64,000 nt of DNA from Gammaproteobacteria bacterium (GTDB taxonomy: Bacteria > Pseudomonadota > Gammaproteobacteria > JAABTG01). The notes beneath the pieces were generated by a model. That model was not told the origin of the DNA and searched no databases. It was given only the letters and a program-made list of their open reading frames with translations. Where the stretch lies: positions 62,001 through 126,000 of the forward strand of contig JAXHLS010000002.1 in assembly GCA_034522055.1 (NCBI GenBank). Reading direction: 5' to 3'. Positions within the stretch are counted from its first letter, which is position 1. Every line of letters begins with the position of its first letter. This document shows positions 25,927-36,400 of the stretch, one piece after another. The position numbers were made by a program, and so were the translations under genes.

Positions 25927-28900
25927 TTAGGCGATGTCAAAGTTTCCCGCTACAAGATCCGCAGTATCAGTGCCACCCAGGATTGCGATCTGGGTCAGCT
26001 CACCCGCTTCTATCTGGCCGTTCAAGGTGTCTACCCAGTGCCACACCTCAGCATCACCAGCAACATCATCATCAACGATGATGATCTTCTCGGCCTGGTT
26101 GCTGAAGATTGTGGTGTCGTCAGTCCCGGCATCTCCATCATCTGTAAATGCACCCGTGTCACCAAAGGCAGCTTCGATGGCTGCAGCATCAACTGCTGAA
26201 CCAAGGGCGCTGCTGACAACCAGGATGTCACTAGCGCCTATCTGGTTAGGAGCAATAGTAGCATCATACTTGGTCAAGGTGTGGTCTGCTTCTGCCGGCA
26301 ACACCGCACTGAAGTTAAGCATATCCTGCGCATCGGCGGTGTTGGCAGTGAAGTTGGTAATGGTTACCAGCGATGTACCTGCATCTCCAGTGAAGGTCAG
26401 CATATAGTCTACCGTATCGGCAGCAGCAGAGGTGTCAATGGTAACCACATCCGCTCCCAGATCGTTGACTTCCACCGTGCCTTCACCTTCGACAAGGGCG
26501 CCTACGCCTGCATTGTGCTCAGCGGCCTCGACAGACAAGGTCGCATCCTCACCCACGCTGACGGCACCTACATTCAACTCAGCACCATCTGTACCTTCGG
26601 TAGTCACGGTTCCCGTGCCATTGACGGTCAGGGTGGTGGACCCTGTGCCAACATTCGCGGCAAATGTTGTGCCGTTGAGGTGCACATCACCCGTGGAATC
26701 GAGCTGGAATTCAACATCCAGATCAGTTGCTGTCAAGCCGGAGAAGTCGGCATTGACATCATCTTCGTCCGCGTCACCTTCGTCACCCACAACCGCTTCA
26801 ACACCCGTGACGACGACATTAGTGAGTGCATCGCCTTCAACCGCCAGAGTCACTCCGCTGATGGCGATGGCGGCCAGGCTAATGCTGGTGGCTGCTGCAT
26901 CAGCCACCGCTGTCACGGTCCCGGATATAGTGATTCCGCTCAGATCGTGTTCAGCCGTAATACCGGTCAGGGTTAGATTGGAAGCAACAGCTTCCGTGAC
27001 GGTCTTACCGGATACCTGGGTACCGGTAAGGGTAGCGTCGCCATTCAAGACCAGATTGTCTGCCTGAGACAGATCCAGATCGGCATCGAGATCTTCGTTA
27101 GCGGCCGTCAGATCGGCATCAGCAGGAATCCGGACGGTAATTTCTGCTTCTGTTTCGGCCGGATCGGCATCAGGGTCAACCGCTTGCTTGGTGAAGGTTA
27201 TCCCTGCTGCGTTGAGGGCATCGAGCTGCTCCGGGGTCATTACCAACGTGGTGTCCGGGGCCAACTCAATGGTGGTGTCCGCACTGATCTCCAGCAGGGA
27301 ATTGCCATCTGCATCGACCAATCCGGTCAGATCAACATCACCGCCATCTCCGTCCATCACAACCGTACCCTCGCCGGTGATGCTCAGGGCACCCGATGTG
27401 AAGGTGCTTCCCAACAGGGTCAAGGTGGTGTTGGCTTCGGTATTCAGCTCCCAGCCAGGCTCTGCGGGGTCAGCAGCTGCAGGATCTGCATCTAACGTGG
27501 CAGACAACGTTGCCGTGGTGGTGCCCTCACCTGCGGTGAAGGTGAAGTCTGTTTCAGAGACGTTTTCAATCACGCTCAGGGTCAGACCACCGCTGTGCTC
27601 GGATGCGTCGATGCTGGTTAGATCTTCACCACCGTCGATACCGTTGTTACCGAGAACATCGTCGGTGTCGAGCACGATGTCTGCGTCACCGGTGAACACC
27701 AGTGAGGTGCCATCATCACCCATTTCGATGGCATCGGAACCACCGGTGATGGTCAGGACCCCGGTGTAGCCGGTCGTTACGATGTTGACGGTGGCGACGT
27801 TGGTACCTGCCTGAACCGACTTCATGGTGACATCACCCGCGCCGGTGAGGGTCAGGGTGGCTTCGGCATCAGCCTCGGTTGAACTGAATATCAGGTTACC
27901 GTCACCGCTACCGGCGGCACCCTCTCCATCGCCAATCAGCACATCGACTGCAGCATTGATGGTGACAGTCAGCAGATCGCCGTCTTCACCGGCACCGTCA
28001 TCGCCTTCGCTGTAGATGTCGCCAGTAATGGTGACAGGTCCCACAGCGGCACCGTCGGTGTCCACGGCGTTGATGGTAAGCATGGTGGAACCAGCTGCCA
28101 CCTGGCCATCGTTGACCAGCAGATCACCCTCGACGCTCGCGGCGTTGTCGGCATCGGCCTCCAGGGTCAGGTCGATGGAGCGGACGAAATCCGCCAGCTC
28201 ACCTTCGGCGCTGAACTCGATACCATCGGGAGAGGCCAGAGACTCAACCACCACCTCACGGTCACGAGGATCAAGCTCAACGTCCGCCTCTTCCTGGAAG
28301 ATATTGAGGATGTTGGCGCTGTCCAGATTCTCGAGCAAGTCTTCGATGGACTGGCTGTTTTCACCAAGTTCGAAAGAGCCATTAGCTGAATCATCAATGT
28401 AAAAGTCATCCAGCAGAGTATCGAAGATACGCAGGTCGACATCCTGATAGCCGGACACGTCGATGGTGTCCGCAAAAGGTACCGTTCCACTGTTCTCAAA
28501 GGTGAAGTTTACCAGCGGCTTGACCGCAGCGGCAGCATCGCCGGTCACCTGCAGACCGTCGGCGAGAGTGAAATCGTCGACGTTGAGGGTCTCGCCATCG
28601 GACATCTCAAACGTGACGTTGGAGCCGTTGATGGTAAATGCATCACTGCCATCTTCATCAGTAGCGTCTGCATCGATGGTCAGGTCGCCGTCTAGTACAA
28701 CGGTGAGGGCGCCGTCTTCGTCATCGTCTACACCTGCAGCAACGGTTGTGATGGTTGCTTCGGACTCAACCAGTTGCTTATATTGCTCGGCTGACATCTG
28801 CACGGTGGTGTCGGCGGGAATAATAAGCTCGTTAATACCAGTGAAGTCCGTTGTCGCGTCAACGGTAATGTCGCCGCCTTCAGCAAAGGTGACGGTACTA

Positions 28901-31900
28901 ACAGTGATGTCATCCAGTGCCAGGGCGCTGAAATCAAAGGCCTGGCCGTCGTAGTTACCCACGTTCAGAGTCGCTGCATCACCATCGTTTTCAACGGTGA
29001 TGTTTGCAGTGCCGATGGTGGTTATCTGATCGATAGTCATGGTGACAGTCACACCATCTTCCAGAACCACTGCATCGATACCAGACAGTTCAGTATCACT
29101 GAAGTCGGTGTCGTCTCCAATTTGCAGAGTGGCGACGCCAGCAACTGCAGTGGCATCGATGCTGTCGAGGTCGTCGCCATCCAGGTGCAGGGTCACGTCA
29201 TTGGCGCTGGTCAGGGTAACATCTGCAAGGCCCTCGCCGGTGCCACCATCAGCAATGCTGCTGATGACGCCGTCACCGTCTTCGACAGCGATGTTCAGGC
29301 TTGCAGCGTTATCCACTACGATGCCGTCAACGACGATGGGACGCGCTTCACCGGTGCTGGTTAGGCCCGGGGCCACGCCCTGGTTGTTGATCAGCACATT
29401 GGCCGGGGCGCCGTCGAAGAAGTATTCCGCAACGATGGTACCGACGTTGGAAGCATCCGGATTACCGGCCGCCTTGGGCAGCTGATCCCAGTTACTATAG
29501 CCGTCACCTTCGAAAAGGATGGTCGGGTTAACCGCACCCCATGGAATGTTGGTAAGGGTCAGGGTGTGCCCGCCGTTACCTTGCAGACCGATAACCTGGA
29601 AATCGCGGGTTTGATCGCAAAGATGGAAGCTGGCGGTACTGTCGTCCGCGTCGCCATCGTCATCTGCAGTGTCGTCAATATCAACAACAACATATTGCTC
29701 AACACCGGAAGACTGCAGACCGGAATCCGCGCCTTCTGTTCCCACATCGCCGTTCAGGACCACATCGATGCGCAGGCCTTCTGCGCCGTTACCGATCACT
29801 TCCCCGACGTTGTTGAACTGCTCGATGGTGAGGTCGTTCAGCGCACCCGTCAGGCCAGAGAAATCGAGGGTGAAGTCGGCTGTCAGCATCTCGACCGGAA
29901 CGTCGAAGGTAATGTCATCAGCGCCTTGGATGATCACCGTTTCGGCGGCGGTCGAGAAGGCCCCGACGTTGTCGGCAATACCTTCGAGGTCGTTAGCGCC
30001 TACGGTCACGCCACCGGTGTCGGTGGTATCGATAACCAGGGTATCGCTGTCCGGCGCGGCAACGGGTCGCTCGAAACCATCCGCGGCGCGCACGACATGC
30101 AGAGTGCCCTCGAAATCGTTATCTATGGAGCCGACGCCGTCACCGATGCCGGTGGCAGCCGGATCATCGGCGTCAAAACCAAGACCGGCGCCGGTCACGG
30201 TCACGGTACCCTCACCCACGACACCGTCATCCGCCAGGTAGGTATGCAACTCCTCGGCGGTCAGATCCAGGCTGGCGCCGGCCTCAACGTTAAAGGCGAG
30301 CTTAACGTCGCTGTCCAGCGCAGACAGGTCGATCAGGTCGGAGAGCACGGTGCCCGCTTCACTCACCTCGATGGACAGGACCGGGATGGCGTTGTGGGCG
30401 GCAGAAAAGACACCGACGCCCAGCTCTCCCACCTGCTCCTGGGTGAGCAGCAGGCCGCCCGCAGCGGACAGGACGAAGGAATTTACGCCACTCACATCGG
30501 CCTGACGCAGGTCGGCATTGGCCATGACTTGCACGGTGAGGTTTTCACCGGTAATGACGGAACCCTCGCCGGCGCTCATGTCTTCATTCAGTTTCACAGT
30601 ATCGCGGCCAGTACCGGTATCGATGTTCAGCAGCACACCTGCTTGCGCAGCGCTGTTGATGTCGAATACATCACGGCCCTGGGAGCCCATAATGGTGACC
30701 TCCTCAAGGGCACCGAAGCCGAGCTGCGTGTCGACCGCCATGCGGACACCGCCAGTATTCTCGGAGGCATCGATGTACGCAACACCGAACCCAAACTGCA
30801 GGTCATCCTCAATGCTCAGCAGGCCAGTGCCGGAGACCATCAGTTCGATGAAGTTGCCGCCGAAATCGATGTTATCGAGGGTGTTGACACGGCCTTCAGA
30901 AACCAACTCCACGGCACCTACGTTCTGATTAGCGGAGAAGGTTCCATGGAAAGAGACATTCGCCAATTCGACGGTGAGCAGATTCCCCTGGCCGCCGCCA
31001 TAGAACAGATCGACATCGCCATCAAAATTGCCTTCCAGCCGGGCTGTAGCGTAGTTCTGGATTCCGGAGATGACCAAAGTGCCACCCGCGTTGAAACCTT
31101 CTGTGATCATCAGTTTCTGCAGACTGGAGGCACGACTGAGATCGAGGATGCTGTCATCTCCCGACAGGGTGGCCGCAGTTGGAATCGGGAAGTTGGTGAC
31201 TGCACCATCAATAAATGTCTGGCCGGGCTCGTAAACGTTCGTCAGGTTCTGTACCTGGACTTCCTGAATATTACGGAGTTGGAACGGCTGGGCGAAGAAG
31301 CCCTTCATGTCGACCACGAGCGTGTTGTAACCCGCCCCACCGTCGATAAAGGCGCCTTGCAGCAACTCCGGGCGGCCAGCAATGATGGTGTCGTCTGCTG
31401 CTGTTGTTACGCCCGGCTCAAAGGCGCCGCCATTATTCTCAGACGGAGTCAGAACGATGCCGGTCTGGGTGGTGGTCTCTTCAGTATCTAGGTAGCCACT
31501 GAACAGCACGTTACTTAACAGGCCCAGGTGACCTGCAAAGTAGTCTTCGATGAATTCACCATCAGCGTTGATGATCACCTGGGCGGTGCCATCGGTGTTG
31601 TCCTGAATATTGATGCTGGCGATATCGCTGGTCAGGTTGCCGTCTTCGTCCAGCAGGCCCAGCGCCGTGAGATCGAGCTCAGCGATGTCCTGAAGGAACT
31701 CCAGCGCCAGATCGACTGTAATGCCGTTATCGCCTACCAGCAGCGTGGTCTCGGTCTGGCTGGGAATTTCGGTGAGAATGAAGGTTTCACCAGGAATGGG
31801 GGAACCTTCACCAGGAGCAGGCAATACCTCAGACTGGAGATTCGCCTCGCCAACCGCAGCAGGCTGGGCAAAGCTGCGGCCCTCATCCTCCCCGAACAGC

Positions 31901-32430
31901 TGAAAGTGCTCCCAGCCGGTACCGTGTACGCCCTGCTGGACAGCCTTGGCGACATCGGGGTTGTTGGCCAGGTAAAAGATCTCATTGAAATCGCCATAGC
32001 CGGCCGGCTCGGCAAAACTGCGACCCTCGGCCTGACCGAACAGGGTGAAGTGTTCCCAGCCAGTGCCAAACGTGCCATCGTTAACAGCCTTGGCGACATC
32101 GGCATTGTTGGACAAATAGAACAACTCATTAAAGTCGCCATAGCCGGCCGGCTCGGCAAAGCTGCGACCCTCGTCCTGGCCGAGCAGGCTGAAGTGCTGC
32201 CAGCCAGTGCCAAACACGCCCAGTTCCACCGCCTTGGCAACATCGGGATTGTTGGCCAAATAGAACAACTCATTGAAGCCACCATACCCGTCGGGCTCGG
32301 CAAAGCTGCGACCTTCGTCCTGACCGACCAGGCTGTAGTGCTCCCAACCCGTCCCGAAACTGCCTTCATTGACCGCCCTGGCAACATCGGAATTGTTGGC
32401 CAAATAAAAGCCTTCGTAAAAGTCACTCAT
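25927..32430 (-). CDS. Giant S-layer/adhesin-like protein, type I secretion substrate (2167 aa)
   Basis: No signal peptide. Residues 4-195 are four 48-residue repeats with consensus FYLANNPDVAKAV and FGTGWEHF...GQDEGRSFAEP, a module found in type I-secreted surface proteins. The remainder is a very long, aspartate- and threonine-rich, beta-strand-type region (short V/L-T-x-D units) poor in basic residues. The last ~130 residues (TLTKYDATIAPNQIG, EKIIIVDDDVAGDAEVWHWV, LNGQIEAGELTQIAILGGTD, LVAGNFDIA) are the usual uncleaved C-terminal secretion region of S-layer and adhesin substrates. Canonical RTX nonapeptide blocks are not evident. The ATG at 32430 has AGGGG 9 bp upstream. SapC, T1SS genes (40.6-45.6 kb) and LPS genes nearby suggest an S-layer protein; an adhesin is the alternative. 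Confidence 0.85.
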   Translation of the reverse strand: MSDFYEGFYLANNSDVARAVNEGSFGTGWEHYSLVGQDEGRSFAEPDGYGGFNELFYLANNPDVAKAVELGVFGTGWQHFSLLGQDEGRSFAEPAGYGDFNELFYLSNNADVAKAVNDGTFGTGWEHFTLFGQAEGRSFAEPAGYGDFNEIFYLANNPDVAKAVQQGVHGTGWEHFQLFGEDEGRSFAQPAAVGEANLQSEVLPAPGEGSPIPGETFILTEIPSQTETTLLVGDNGITVDLALEFLQDIAELDLTALGLLDEDGNLTSDIASINIQDNTDGTAQVIINADGEFIEDYFAGHLGLLSNVLFSGYLDTEETTTQTGIVLTPSENNGGAFEPGVTTAADDTIIAGRPELLQGAFIDGGAGYNTLVVDMKGFFAQPFQLRNIQEVQVQNLTNVYEPGQTFIDGAVTNFPIPTAATLSGDDSILDLSRASSLQKLMITEGFNAGGTLVISGIQNYATARLEGNFDGDVDLFYGGGQGNLLTVELANVSFHGTFSANQNVGAVELVSEGRVNTLDNIDFGGNFIELMVSGTGLLSIEDDLQFGFGVAYIDASENTGGVRMAVDTQLGFGALEEVTIMGSQGRDVFDINSAAQAGVLLNIDTGTGRDTVKLNEDMSAGEGSVITGENLTVQVMANADLRQADVSGVNSFVLSAAGGLLLTQEQVGELGVGVFSAAHNAIPVLSIEVSEAGTVLSDLIDLSALDSDVKLAFNVEAGASLDLTAEELHTYLADDGVVGEGTVTVTGAGLGFDADDPAATGIGDGVGSIDNDFEGTLHVVRAADGFERPVAAPDSDTLVIDTTDTGGVTVGANDLEGIADNVGAFSTAAETVIIQGADDITFDVPVEMLTADFTLDFSGLTGALNDLTIEQFNNVGEVIGNGAEGLRIDVVLNGDVGTEGADSGLQSSGVEQYVVVDIDDTADDDGDADDSTASFHLCDQTRDFQVIGLQGNGGHTLTLTNIPWGAVNPTILFEGDGYSNWDQLPKAAGNPDASNVGTIVAEYFFDGAPANVLINNQGVAPGLTSTGEARPIVVDGIVVDNAASLNIAVEDGDGVISSIADGGTGEGLADVTLTSANDVTLHLDGDDLDSIDATAVAGVATLQIGDDTDFSDTELSGIDAVVLEDGVTVTMTIDQITTIGTANITVENDGDAATLNVGNYDGQAFDFSALALDDITVSTVTFAEGGDITVDATTDFTGINELIIPADTTVQMSAEQYKQLVESEATITTVAAGVDDDEDGALTVVLDGDLTIDADATDEDGSDAFTINGSNVTFEMSDGETLNVDDFTLADGLQVTGDAAAAVKPLVNFTFENSGTVPFADTIDVSGYQDVDLRIFDTLLDDFYIDDSANGSFELGENSQSIEDLLENLDSANILNIFQEEADVELDPRDREVVVESLASPDGIEFSAEGELADFVRSIDLTLEADADNAASVEGDLLVNDGQVAAGSTMLTINAVDTDGAAVGPVTITGDIYSEGDDGAGEDGDLLTVTINAAVDVLIGDGEGAAGSGDGNLIFSSTEADAEATLTLTGAGDVTMKSVQAGTNVATVNIVTTGYTGVLTITGGSDAIEMGDDGTSLVFTGDADIVLDTDDVLGNNGIDGGEDLTSIDASEHSGGLTLSVIENVSETDFTFTAGEGTTTATLSATLDADPAAADPAEPGWELNTEANTTLTLLGSTFTSGALSITGEGTVVMDGDGGDVDLTGLVDADGNSLLEISADTTIELAPDTTLVMTPEQLDALNAAGITFTKQAVDPDADPAETEAEITVRIPADADLTAANEDLDADLDLSQADNLVLNGDATLTGTQVSGKTVTEAVASNLTLTGITAEHDLSGITISGTVTAVADAAATSISLAAIAISGVTLAVEGDALTNVVVTGVEAVVGDEGDADEDDVNADFSGLTATDLDVEFQLDSTGDVHLNGTTFAANVGTGSTTLTVNGTGTVTTEGTDGAELNVGAVSVGEDATLSVEAAEHNAGVGALVEGEGTVEVNDLGADVVTIDTSAAADTVDYMLTFTGDAGTSLVTITNFTANTADAQDMLNFSAVLPAEADHTLTKYDATIAPNQIGASDILVVSSALGSAVDAAAIEAAFGDTGAFTDDGDAGTDDTTIFSNQAEKIIIVDDDVAGDAEVWHWVDTLNGQIEAGELTQIAILGGTDTADLVAGNFDIA
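31846..32421 (-). repeat. Four 144-bp tandem repeats encoding the N-terminus of the giant protein
   Basis: Period 48 codons; units begin at residues 8, 56, 104 and 152 with FYLANN/FYLSNN. Third-position differences between units show they are diverged and have been kept at the protein level. Confidence 0.88.
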
Positions 32431-32764
32431 GTTTCATTCCCCTTAGTCGGATAGAAATACCCACAGCCCCCCCTCATCACGACGAACGTTCGAGGCCAAG
32501 CCTGTACAGTTTACTGACAGTTGCTGACAGAAATCGATAACGCCTGCGAGGATAAATCTGCAAGATTTAATCTGCAAGCTGTAAGTTAGCGCACCGGCAG
32601 TTTGGTCCAGTCGGTCGCTATATAAGCACAAACCAACCCAGTTCAAATACTACGGGCGAAGCCCGCACCGAAGCAGGCCGCCCCTCCCATTCAGCCTGTT
32701 GAGTCATTCTAAACAAGAAATCTTTGCAACACGATTCTGTCAAGAATTTAGCAGACGGCATTTG
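32431..32764. promoter_or_regulatory. Upstream region of the giant gene with inverted repeat
   Basis: 334 bp without a gene, more AT-rich than its surroundings. AAATCT-GCA-AGATTT (32554-32568) is a perfect 6-bp inverted repeat, and its TCTGCAAG half recurs at 32571-32578. Direct repeats of CTGACAG lie at 32512-32529. A long leader or operator for a highly expressed surface protein would fit; no clear -10/-35 pair can be chosen. Confidence 0.4.
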
Positions 32765-32983
32765 TTACTCCTGAGATTCCAAAAATTCAACTTCCCTTTT
32801 AAGGAGCGATGTCGCTTTTTCCGCACCGACGAGTTCAACCAGCATATTGAGATGGGCATTGGTGGCCCCCATGATGCTGTCGCTGAAGTCATACCCGGTA
32901 TCTTCGGCTTTTTTCATCGCCTGCTGAAGGGCTGGAGTGAAAATTTGCTTTTCGATTGTGACGACTGTCGGCTTTACTGCCAT
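32765..32983 (-). CDS. Small hypothetical protein (72 aa)
   Basis: The sequence begins MAVKPTVVTIEKQIFTP, continues ALQQAMKKAEDTGYDFSDSI and ends in an amphipathic helix KATSLLKREVEFLESQE. The ATG at 32983 has AAGGA 8 bp upstream; a longer frame to 33115 has no coding character. Its sequence is soluble and helical. It is not recognised. It lies at the 5' side of the giant gene on the same strand, with more than 300 bp between them. Confidence 0.6.
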   Translation of the reverse strand: MAVKPTVVTIEKQIFTPALQQAMKKAEDTGYDFSDSIMGATNAHLNMLVELVGAEKATSLLKREVEFLESQE

Positions 32984-33179
32984 GGATTTATTCCTTACCA
33001 AGATTATTATTCCCTCGACCCTAGGATGCCGCCGACCTATGTTCCGCCTCAGGCGCGAAGAATCAAAAAACTGCCTCCATTCTAGAGGTTTAACCGACCA
33101 TGTCAACCCTAACATTAAGACAAATCAGACCCCGCCGGTCGACTTTTTTATCATATTTTTCAGTGGCTAAGCGCAGTTG

Positions 33180-33440
33180 ACGCACCACCGGCCCCTGCGG
33201 GGGATTGCCTGGCTGCACAAACCTGCTCGACAATGTCGACAAGGGGCTTGAGTTGCTCTTGCCATTCCCAGACGTGGGCACCCTTTCGAGCGATCGGACG
33301 ACAATGATAGCAAGCATTGCAGCGGCCTGCACTGGGTCATCTGTGACCGCGACCTCGAGCTCGCGGTGGGCCGGGATATCCGAAGGGACCCCACGCAAGC
33401 CGTCGAGGACAGGGACGGTGCCGGAGAGTCCCCGGGGGGG
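33180..33440 (-). pseudogene. Probable glycosyltransferase (GT4/GT1) C-terminal relic
   Basis: On the minus strand, right after the stop of the 1523-aa gene, one frame reads LRGVPSDIPAHRELEVAVTD then PVQAAAMLAIIV. It resembles the GVPVIASDIPAHRE donor-site segment of GT4 enzymes. After a frameshift another frame reads GAHVWEWQEQLKPLVDIVEQ, like the usual last helix of these enzymes. The N-terminal part is absent. The assignment rests on two short matches. Confidence 0.4.
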
Positions 33441-36400
33441 TCATTGCCGCGCGCCTTTCAGAGTGGCCTTGAGTTCGCGTACCCTTTTCTCGCAGCGGCG
33501 GTACTGGTCGCCACCAACGATGGCGCGCCGCTGCTCGACCTCTACGAATGCGAGGCTGTTATCGCCGCCAACGGCGTGAATATAGTCGCCGATGAAGAGG
33601 CTGTCAGCCAGTCCCTGCCAATCGGCGTTGTCGCGGGTAAAGAGCTGCAGCGTCAGATAGTAGTCCTCCAGATAACGCTGGTCATCGTCGAACCTCAGGT
33701 TGGAGAGATCGAGCCGGTGCAGATCGAGCAGAAAGCTGTGTAAGGGTGCGTGATTGGTGGCGAGATAGTCGTCGTAGGAGCGTCCATGAGTGAACTCCTG
33801 CCTGCGCTCGCCAAACAGGCCACTATCGAGGTGATAGTCGGTGGAATAGACACGCCCGAAAGCGACCGCCTTGCCGGTGCGATGGAGGCGTTCGAGCAGC
33901 GCGCCGTAGGCATGGGACATGAGCAGATCGTCATAGTCGAGAAAAGCGGCATAGCGGGTTTCGACGCTCTGGAGGATTTCGGTAAGCATACGCGCACGCA
34001 GATCGCCGCTGCCGGAGGGGGAGCGATATTGAAAGACCCGTGGCGTGCTCCCCGTGGGCCAGGGCACTTCAGCGAGCAGCTCTTCGAGTTCGGCGGTGCG
34101 GTCCGGGTCGAGATCCTGCGCGGCGATACGGGGCACGACGAGGCAATCCTGCATGGCAGCCAGGCTGTAAAGAGCGTTTTTCAATAAACGCAAATCGCCT
34201 TTTTGATGATAGCGAATGATGGTGCTGATACTGGGGCGATTTTCCGGCGGCCGGGTGCAGGGGTAGGTGACGAAAGTATGCGCATCCGCCCGCAGGCGGA
34301 AGTTTTTGCAGGCCGGGCCATTGCCTTGCAGCGGCAGCAGCAGCAGAGGAGCCTGATAGGCAGCGGATGAATTGACAGACCCATTGGCGGTGGCCTCAAG
34401 GAGGGGGAAATGACAGTCATAGGCGTTGGAGACAACCCCGACGCCCGGCACATGGCAGGCGGTGCGCACCATTTTTTCCATCACGTCCGGGGCCAGAAGA
34501 GCGATACGACGCACTTGCAGCAGGAAGTCAGCGTCTTCACCCACAGGGACGCACGAACGGCCATGACGCGCTGTGAGTTTCTGCGCAAACGAAGCGGGCT
34601 CAACCTGAACGCGGCAACGGCTGAACAGGGTGGAGCGGGCGAGCATCTGCAGAAAGCGCCTTTCGAGTTCCGGGTCGTCAGCGAGCGCGGCCTGGACTTC
34701 AGGGGTGATCGAGGTGCGCACACGCAGCCCTGCGGGGATCGGCGAATCCGGGTTGAGGTCGGCTTCATAGGGCTGGTCTGAAAGCGCGCGACCGACGGAA
34801 TTGAGATAGGCGTAGCCGTAGCGGGAATCGGGTTCGAGATGCGCGCCTTCGGCCCATTCGTTCCAGGCGTTGACGAGGACTAAGCGGCGGTCCGGCGGGA
34901 GGTGCGCCTGAGCGTGAGCGATGCTGCTCTCCAGCCACTGCTGGAAAAGGCGGGGCGTGCTGCCGTGTACCATGAAGGCGTCGGCCCCGTAACGGGCGGT
35001 GTTGTCCCAGATGGCCACCAGCGAACGGAACCAGGTGAATTGCGGAGCCTGCGTCTGATTATGGTAAAACTCTGCGACCTGTTCGTAGGGGAGTACGCTG
35101 CCGCGCAGCGGTTCGTAGGGACGCAGCTCATGCCGGATATCGGCCACGGCGCCTGCGGTCCAGTCTTGCAGCACGCGCTCGACGCCGGCGTCCATGGCGA
35201 AATCGCGCGGGTCTTCGGCCCCGCGGGTGAGCACGGCGACGACATAGGGGCGCGGCAGCCCCTGCTCTGCGCATTCTTCGGTCCAGATCTCGAGGTACTC
35301 TCGGGCGTCGGGCATCGAAGCCGGCCGGTAGATGAACAAAACGGGGCGATCTTCGATGCGAATGTAGCGTGCATCCCTGAAGAAAGGAATGAGATATTGG
35401 ACGAAAGCACGGGCGTCGGCCGGGGAGTAGTCCTGCTTGAGCAGGATGTCCTCCTCGTTGCCGTCCCAGCGCCGGGTCCAGTTTTCATTGGCCCAACAGA
35501 AACAGAAAGGCATCTCGATATCGGGGTGGTCGCGGAGCATTTGAGCAGGCTCCTCGAGAATGAGCTTGCCGGTGAACCAGTAATGATAGAAGACCTGCCC
35601 ATCGATCCCGGCCTGGCGCATCGATTCGGCCTGTTTTCTCAGCACCCCGGGGTGGTCGAGGAGATAGTAGCCGAAGTCCGGGTGGGGAATGTGCTGCTGG
35701 TAGTGCCCTTCGAACAGCGGATTGGCGGCGCGCACCTTGGTCCATTCGGTAAATCCCTTGCCATGCCAGTGGTCGTTTTCGGGGGTGGGGTGAAACTGAG
35801 GCAGGTAATAGGAGAACACCTTGACGTCGCGGTGCCTGCGGCTCTGTGAAAAATCGAGCTGTTCTTCGTAATGGCGGTAATCGTGGATGGAATCTCCGCT
35901 GTGCAGGCGATAAAAGCGCCCGGGCCGCGCGGAGGGAAAAATCAACAGCAGCCGCTCGAGGGCATGGGCGAGTGTGCCGTCCGCCGGGATCGGCTCGCGA
36001 GGGAAGTCGTTCCACCGCAGGGGCAGGCGAAGCAACTCGGACATGCTTTCGCCGCGCGTCCAGAACATGGACCCTTCCGGAAACTCGACGACCGGAAAAT
36101 CGGCAATATCGAGAGCCGTGTGCTTTTCGAGCAGTTCTTTCGCCAGCGGGTAGTTGCCCCCCCAGCCGGTGCGATCCTTAATAATGCGCGGCTGCCCCTC
36201 GGGATAGATAAGCTTGGCGTCGACCTGCAGCAGATTGAGAATCTGAGCCAACCGACCGCCGCTGCCGTGCGGCGGACCGATCAGCAGGTCGAGGAGATCT
36301 TTGCACCAGCCGGCGAGCTGGTCGCAGTGAGGGCTCTTTTTGGAGTGGAAATGGGCGATGACATCGTAGCGGGCGAGACGCTCGCCGAACTGAATGATGA

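Noticed and set aside
29566-31491. 641-aa plus-strand open frame inside the giant gene
   Set aside because: Antisense frame of a long acidic repeat-rich gene; no ribosome-binding site and no domain, while the minus strand has clear protein repeats and a secretion-type C-terminus.
25927-32430. RTX calcium-binding protein
   Set aside because: Asp-rich composition suggested RTX, but runs of GGxGxDxLx nonapeptides could not be found; only the general type I substrate features are supported.
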